17,254 nucleotides of DNA from Nocardioidaceae bacterium. GTDB taxonomy: Bacteria; Actinomycetota; Actinomycetes; Propionibacteriales; Nocardioidaceae. The stretch is from assembly GCA_013693815.1 (NCBI GenBank), contig CP059259.1:3222634-3239887 (forward strand), read 5' to 3'. Below, in pieces: positions 13,004 through 17,254 of this stretch. Below the pieces are notes generated by a model, which was given only the letters and a program-made list of their open reading frames with translations, searched no databases and had not been told where the DNA came from. The translations under genes were made by a program, and so were the position numbers. Every line of letters starts with the position of its first letter. Position 1 is the first letter of the stretch.

Positions 13004-14041
13004 GTGCGCACTCGGTTATCGATGTGGTTGGTCGCCTCGCTGGCATTGAGCCTGGCGGGGCGTTCGTGACGGCAACAGCGGCCGATGGAGAGGAAGAGAC
13101 GCTCCCTCGCGGTGCCGACACCACGGTGCCCTACCTGGTCGACGGCGTGATCCATGCGGGCGCGGCCACGATGCCGTTGCCGGACTCTCTGCTCGACAAC
13201 GCCAGCTTATTCGAGTCCAGCTGGTTCGATTTGCTGGGCGCCACCCCCGCGGGTGGGCTGTCGTCGGCACTTATAGCCATGGCGAAGACATATCCGTCAA
13301 AGAAGTGCACCTCGTGACGGCTTCTGGGGCCAAGACCGTGGCACGGGTGGACGAGCCTTACTACTACCCGCGCTACTACCTCTCGTCTTCTGGCTGGCGC
13401 CTCCTTGAGGTAACCGACTCTGACGACGAAGAACACATAAGGGTGCTGGACCTGAATGGCAAGCAAATCGCCGACAAGCGGGTCCAGGTGGGGTCCAAAG
13501 TGCTGGACTTCACCGGGAAGCGAATGCTGTACCGCGACTGGAACCTCAGGCTGAACCGGTACGAGGTCCGAGTCTGGCGGATCGATGAGAACAAGGTTCG
13601 TAAGGTCGTGGCCAGAAATGGGATCTTCGGTGACTTCTCCGCCGATGCCCTGGTCTTCGACGATCGCAACCGGACCCAATACAAACTCACCTGGTCGAAG
13701 CTCTCCCGGCCGGCCCAGGGCATCTGGAACTCGAGGATGGAGCCGACGGCGATCAACCCCACGGGCAAGCGGGTAGTGGGCATCGCGTGGACCGGGGAAG
13801 CAGCTGGCAGCTGCAGATCCGGCGTACCCGAGACGGTGCCGTACTGTCCCGCCCCCGGGTACCAGGCTTCGTTTCCGGGGACTTCGTTCTCGGGAGGGGC
13901 GGGGCTGTCTGGGAGTCCAAGGATGCGGTGATTCTTCGGTCTTGGACCAGTTCCGGGAATGCTCTGGTCCGCTGCACGGTCACAGGTCAGTGCGAACTCG
14001 CCAGCCCGCGCTACCCAGGCTGGCTCTCGCTGGCTCCGTGA
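13004..14041 (+). CDS. secreted beta-propeller-like protein (three one-base breaks)
   Basis: GTG 13004 follows GAGGGG (12992-12997). The signal peptide MRTRLSMWLVASLALSLAG then AFVTATAA is restored by one G at the run 13057-13060. The frame shifts again at CCCCC 13244-13248 (SWFDLLGATP to RGWAVVGTYSHGEDISV) and at GGGG 13794-13797 (VVGIAWTG to GSSWQLQIRRTRDGAVL). With three added bases the protein has 346 residues. Short strand-turn-strand repeats such as WAVVGTYS, WRLLEVTDS, IRVLDLNGKQIAD, KRMLYRDWNLR, WQLQIRRTRDG and AVWESKDAVILRSW resemble WD/TolB-like propeller blades. Function unknown; exported. Convergent with the gene ending at 14088. Confidence 0.75.
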
Positions 14042-14087
14042 GCCGCTGGTCAAGGTAGCCAACGCCGCAATCCGATCTGTGGCATTC

Positions 14088-15254
14088 CTATGTTCCGCGG
14101 TTGATCCCGACATAGCGCCATCGCCAAGCCAGGCCCCAGGCGAAGTAGACGGCAAGAAGAACCGCCCACACTGCGTAGAGCCAGTCACCAGATCCCGCTC
14201 TGAGCACAGCGATCACGACAAGCGCCAGCGCTCCGATCACTCTGAGGCCGAGCAACGTGGCCTTCAGCCACACTGGCCGCGATCTAGCCCGGACGAGAAC
14301 CTCGGGACTGGTCCTGGTGAAGAAGGCCTTGTACCAAGGCAGTTTCGCTATCAGCTCAGAGCCTTCCGGCACCGAATCGGCTGGCTGGTCGAGGATGGCC
14401 ACCGGATCGGTAGGAACGCCGATCAGCGGAAGAAACTCCAGTAGGGGATCACCGCTCATCACGTCCCGGCGCAGGAGAGCACGCAGTGCGACCGGGTCGG
14501 TAACCCCAGCGCTGAACCGCTCACTCAGCACTTCCGCAACTTCTGCCGCTGCCCGAACGCGGCTCGCCGCGGTGTGTCGCCAGAGCTCATTCCAGCTCCA
14601 GCCTGCTTCTGGTTTGCCTTGGCGCCACTGCTCGTAGCCTGACTCTGCGCCTCTACGCCACAGCCGGATGACCGTGCTGTTACGGCCCGCCATTGAGCTG
14701 GCGGCTGCGGCCGCACCGGCCATGGTCTCGACCTGGCCGGTAAAGACGAACCACCCGTTGCCGATGGGCAGCAAGCACAGTGGACCAGCGAGCTCTGCTG
14801 CCATCCGTACGTCCCCAGGCTTTGCCCGGATGACCACCACCGCGGTGTCGAGATCGGGTTCCTCGAGATCTGGGAGGGCGACAACTTCACTCAATGCATG
14901 CAAGACAGTGTCCGGATCAGTCATCTCGTCCGACAACGAATCCGCGATCGCCGCGGGGTCCACTTTCCAGAGCGCACCCAGGTCCGCAACGACTCGGCCG
15001 AAGGCCGCGGCATTCTCCTTCCTGGGGAAATCCGTCTCACTCGAAGCTCCGTCACGCGACACGCAAAGACGAGTGCGTTTGTCATGACTGAAGAGCAGAA
15101 CATAGTCGGGGAAAGCCGCTCGAACTGGCTCGTCGTCATCGACCCAGGAAGCCGTCCAACCCGAGGCACTGGTGGGACCTACGACGGCTTCGGCATTCGC
15201 CCGGTCGAGAACCTCGAAAAGCGCGTCTTTGCTCGCATGCACGAATGCCAACAT
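14088..15254 (-). CDS. hypothetical protein with two C-terminal membrane helices
   Basis: 388 residues from ATG 15254 (MLAFVHASKDALFEVLDRAN), chosen because the frame upstream overlaps the coding end of the preceding gene; only 10 bases separate the two, so they form an operon. No family recognised. Soluble N-terminal two thirds (AVVVIRAKPGDVRMAAELAG, PIGNGWFVFTGQVETMAGAA, SGYEQWRQGKPEAGWSWNEL), then ALLRRDVMSGDPLLEFLPLI and two helices at the end, LLGLRVIGALALVVIAVL and LYAVWAVLLAVYFAWGLAW. Likely an inner-membrane protein with a large cytoplasmic domain. A partner role for the secreted repeat protein upstream is possible but only suggested by position. Confidence 0.75.
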   Translation of the reverse strand: MLAFVHASKDALFEVLDRANAEAVVGPTSASGWTASWVDDDEPVRAAFPDYVLLFSHDKRTRLCVSRDGASSETDFPRKENAAAFGRVVADLGALWKVDPAAIADSLSDEMTDPDTVLHALSEVVALPDLEEPDLDTAVVVIRAKPGDVRMAAELAGPLCLLPIGNGWFVFTGQVETMAGAAAAASSMAGRNSTVIRLWRRGAESGYEQWRQGKPEAGWSWNELWRHTAASRVRAAAEVAEVLSERFSAGVTDPVALRALLRRDVMSGDPLLEFLPLIGVPTDPVAILDQPADSVPEGSELIAKLPWYKAFFTRTSPEVLVRARSRPVWLKATLLGLRVIGALALVVIAVLRAGSGDWLYAVWAVLLAVYFAWGLAWRWRYVGINRGT

Positions 15255-15264
15255 GGGCGGCTCA

Positions 15265-17017
15265 CTACTTCCATCGCACTCGGACCTGCTGGGAGTTCGC
15301 AGCCTGGCAGACAACGGTGGCCTTCTCCCGTTTGGTGACCCGGATCGCCGCCTTGGCGCGAAGGTTCTTGTGACGGTTAGCGTTGAGAGCGAACGAGTAG
15401 GAGCCGTTGGGCTTCGTCTGGGTGGTCGCAACCACGCGGTCACCCTTCCCGAGAAGTCGCACTTTGCGACTGGCCTTGCAGCCGTTGGTCGCGCTGACCA
15501 TCCCGGTGATCTTGGTGGCTCGCTTGCCCTTCCGGGTTGCCGCCGCGGTGACCTTCGTCTTCACCTTCTTCTTTGCACCCCCGCCGTTATCGCCCAGCTG
15601 CGGGAGGGGCTTGGCGGCGGCCAGGCTCCAGTTCCCTTGCGCATCGGATGCCCAGACGGCGACCCCGATAGAAAGCACCTCGCCCCAGCCGTCCAGGCTG
15701 AGCCAGTTGTCGATGTGGAATCCACCGACGGCGACGCAGCCGCTGGCCCGGCAGGCGACGGCGTGGGCCCCGCGTGGTCTTTGGCGTACTGCGGTGAGTT
15801 CTTGAAATCGGTCACCGACCAGGTCCCGCCCGCAGGAGATCCGAACCAGCTCTTGTAGTTCATCAGCGGACCGGCGGTCGCCGCGCCGCGGTCCCGGCCC
15901 CACGCGATACACGCCGAAGCCGAGAAGCAGTGCATACCGTTGAGATCGAGGCCGTACTGCTTGGGAGGGTGAGGTCGACGCGGGCAGCCCCGTTGGCCGG
16001 GTCAGCAGTGGCCCCGAGGATCGAGCGGCCGTTGATGAGACAGACGGCGCCGAAACATCCCGCCCGCGGGAACTGGTAGCTGGCACCAGAGAGGGGCTTC
16101 CAGGACCAGTCGCCGGTGAGCGCATCGTCGGTGTACCAGTATCCGTAGTAGTGCTGCACACCGTCGCCGAACACCTGCGCAGAGTCGCCACCGATGATGC
16201 AACGTCCGGAAGATTCGCATTGGGCGAGGCCGCCCGTCTCGGCCCCGAAGCTTTGCGACGGCAGCGCAACCGAGGTCCACGGCCCGTTCACCGGGTCGGT
16301 GGTGGTCACGAAGAACTCGTCATCACCGTTCCACGACTGCACGAAGCAGAACACCAGACTCGGGCACTCCACATGGTCGATCCGGTAGCCGGGCACGGTG
16401 AGCCCCTTGGTGGGCGTCCAGGTGGCGCCCTGGTCGCTCGACCACACGACCTCGCCGATACAGGCGTCCGACTCGTTCGGGCGCTCGCAACGCTCGGCAA
16501 CACAGAAGGACGTCGTCACGCAGTCCATCGACTGCAAGCTCATTTCATACGTGCTCTGCTGTGGGCGTGCCGTCCAGGCACTCAGTGTCGGGTCGGTGGT
16601 GGTCCACACCATCGCTACCCGGGACCCCTCGGGTTTGTACTCGTTTCCCAGCGCGTAGCAGAACTGCGCAGACAGACAGTCGACCTCGAAGACGGTGATC
16701 TCCGACTTGGCGCCAAGCGTCCGGGGCAGAGTCACCAGTTTCCAGTCGGACAGTGAGTCGACACTTCTCGCGAGGGTGTGGTCGTTGGTGAGCCCACTGA
16801 CCTTGTCCCACCGGCTGACGGTTGCGAGGCAGGCGCTCTCGCTCGGGCAGACCAGCTCGCTTTCGAATTGCGCGATCGCCGGGTCGATGCTACCGACCGT
16901 TGGGACCGGCAGTGGAGCGGCCGTGGCCGGGCTCGTGCCCAGGATAGGCACCAGCGTCCAGACCAGCATCATGACCAGAGCCGATCCGATTCCCCGCCGC
17001 AGAGCCCCCATCGGCAC
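15265..17017 (-). CDS. secreted Cys-pair repeat (propeller-like) protein (two one-base breaks)
   Basis: Exported protein, 584 residues when repaired. Signal peptide MGALRRGIGSALVMMLVWTL then VPILGTSPATAA. Eight copies of a C-x4/5-C repeat follow at roughly 50-residue intervals: CPSESAC, CLSAQFC, CVTTSFC, CPSLVFC, CESSGRC, CFGAVC, CFSASAC, CRASGC. They alternate with stretches such as VWTTTDPTLSAWT, VVWSSDQGATWTP and VTTTDPVNGPWTSVA (BNR/sialidase-like Asp-box wording). A basic Lys-rich linker and a final Ig/carboxypeptidase-regulatory-like domain (TQTKPNGSYSFALNANRHKN, two Cys) end it. Frames shift at 15963-15965 (to KQYGLDLNGMHCF) and at CCCC 15768-15771 (to GAHAVACRASGCVAVGGFHI). The start is GTG 17017 or ATG 17011; no ribosome site is clear. 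A 10-bp palindrome TCTGATCAGA lies just upstream (17020-17029). Confidence 0.8.
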
Positions 17018-17099
17018 AGTCTGATCAGAAGGGGTAGTCGATGTCCAGTATCTCCGGAGAAGACGCTCTCAGACGTAGATCGACTTGACCTCGAGTGAC

Positions 17100-17254
17100 T
17101 CAGTCAGTGCGCTCCATAGGAAGGTCTACGAGCTCCGCGAGCAGCGCCCGGTGCCGTCCCGGGGTGCCGAGAGCGATCTGGTTCGACTTGGCCCGTTTGA
17201 GGTAGAGGTGGACTGGGTGTTCCCAGGTCATTCCGATGCCGGCGTGTAGTTGCA
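17100..17254 (-). CDS. acyl-CoA dehydrogenase, C-terminal end (N-terminus beyond window)
   Basis: The last 51 codons of an acyl-CoA dehydrogenase: QLHAGIGMTWEHPVHLYLKR then AKSNQIALGTPGRHRALLAE, ending LVDLPMERTD and TGA at 17100-17102. The QxxGGxGxTxE-HPxHxYLKR signature near the C-terminus, which borders the FAD and acyl site, is clear (Ala in place of the second-position Gly). It is a different gene from the one at the left edge, which is cut at its own C-terminus. Only 82 bases separate it from the secreted protein gene downstream, too few to say whether they share a transcript. Confidence 0.88.
   Translation of the reverse strand, partial: QLHAGIGMTWEHPVHLYLKRAKSNQIALGTPGRHRALLAELVDLPMERTD

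Noticed and set aside
12989..13006. A fourth coupler mini-ORF before the gene at 13004
   Set aside because: GAGGGGATCG resembles the repeat's ribosome site, but there is no TGA overlapping the GTG and no upstream mini-ORF match.
1..17254. CRISPR array or rRNA genes
   Set aside because: No regularly spaced repeats and no rRNA-like sequence were seen; the only close tandem repeat is the two-unit coupler at 3082-3251.

Overview
The window is high-GC and reads as an Actinomycetota chromosome, most likely Propionibacteriales/Nocardioidaceae-like. Evidence: a type II NADH dehydrogenase very close in wording to the mycobacterial enzyme, frequent GTG/TTG starts, actinobacterial-type secreted proteins, paired acyl-CoA dehydrogenases, and a tRNA-Glu/tRNA-Asp neighbourhood. 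The exact genus cannot be told from sequence alone.

Layout. 1-1026 (-): acyl-CoA dehydrogenase running off the left edge. 1217-2481 (+): secreted Ig-like repeat protein. 2462-4708 (-): ndh, two mini-ORFs and a four-helix membrane protein, all joined by 4-base stop/start overlaps. 4864-5841 (+): two fluoride-channel subunits joined by a third mini-ORF of the same family. 5861-6201 (-): small zinc metallopeptidase. 6297-6368: tRNA-Glu(TTC). About 6370-12622: an accessory island flanked and subdivided by partial copies of the tRNA-Glu 3' half. It holds small unknown genes, an IS110-family element inserted in a tRNA-type terminator, a lipoprotein, and an AbiEi/AbiEii (type IV toxin-antitoxin, abortive-infection) pair with a likely autoregulatory operator. 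12704-12780: tRNA-Asp(GTC). 13004-14041 (+): secreted propeller-like protein. 14088-17017 (-): a membrane-anchored unknown protein downstream of a secreted protein with eight Cys-pair repeats. 17100-17254 (-): C-terminus of another acyl-CoA dehydrogenase entering from the right edge.

Two points govern how to read the window. First, at least ten coding breaks, one tRNA defect and one mini-ORF break are each explained by loss of a single base, and nearly every break lies in a G or C run. This looks like systematic homopolymer under-calling in the assembly, so the broken genes are described here as reconstructed, probably intact genes. Second, the most unusual biology is a family of mini-ORF 'couplers'. 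Each starts on the stop codon of the upstream gene (ATGA) or of the preceding mini-ORF (GTGA) and stops on the GTG of the next reading frame. Inside the mini-ORF is a stretch that can pair with the downstream ribosome-binding site, and this pairing covaries between copies. The IS110 element also has internal copies of its own target and donor flanks in its non-coding end, as expected of a bridge RNA.
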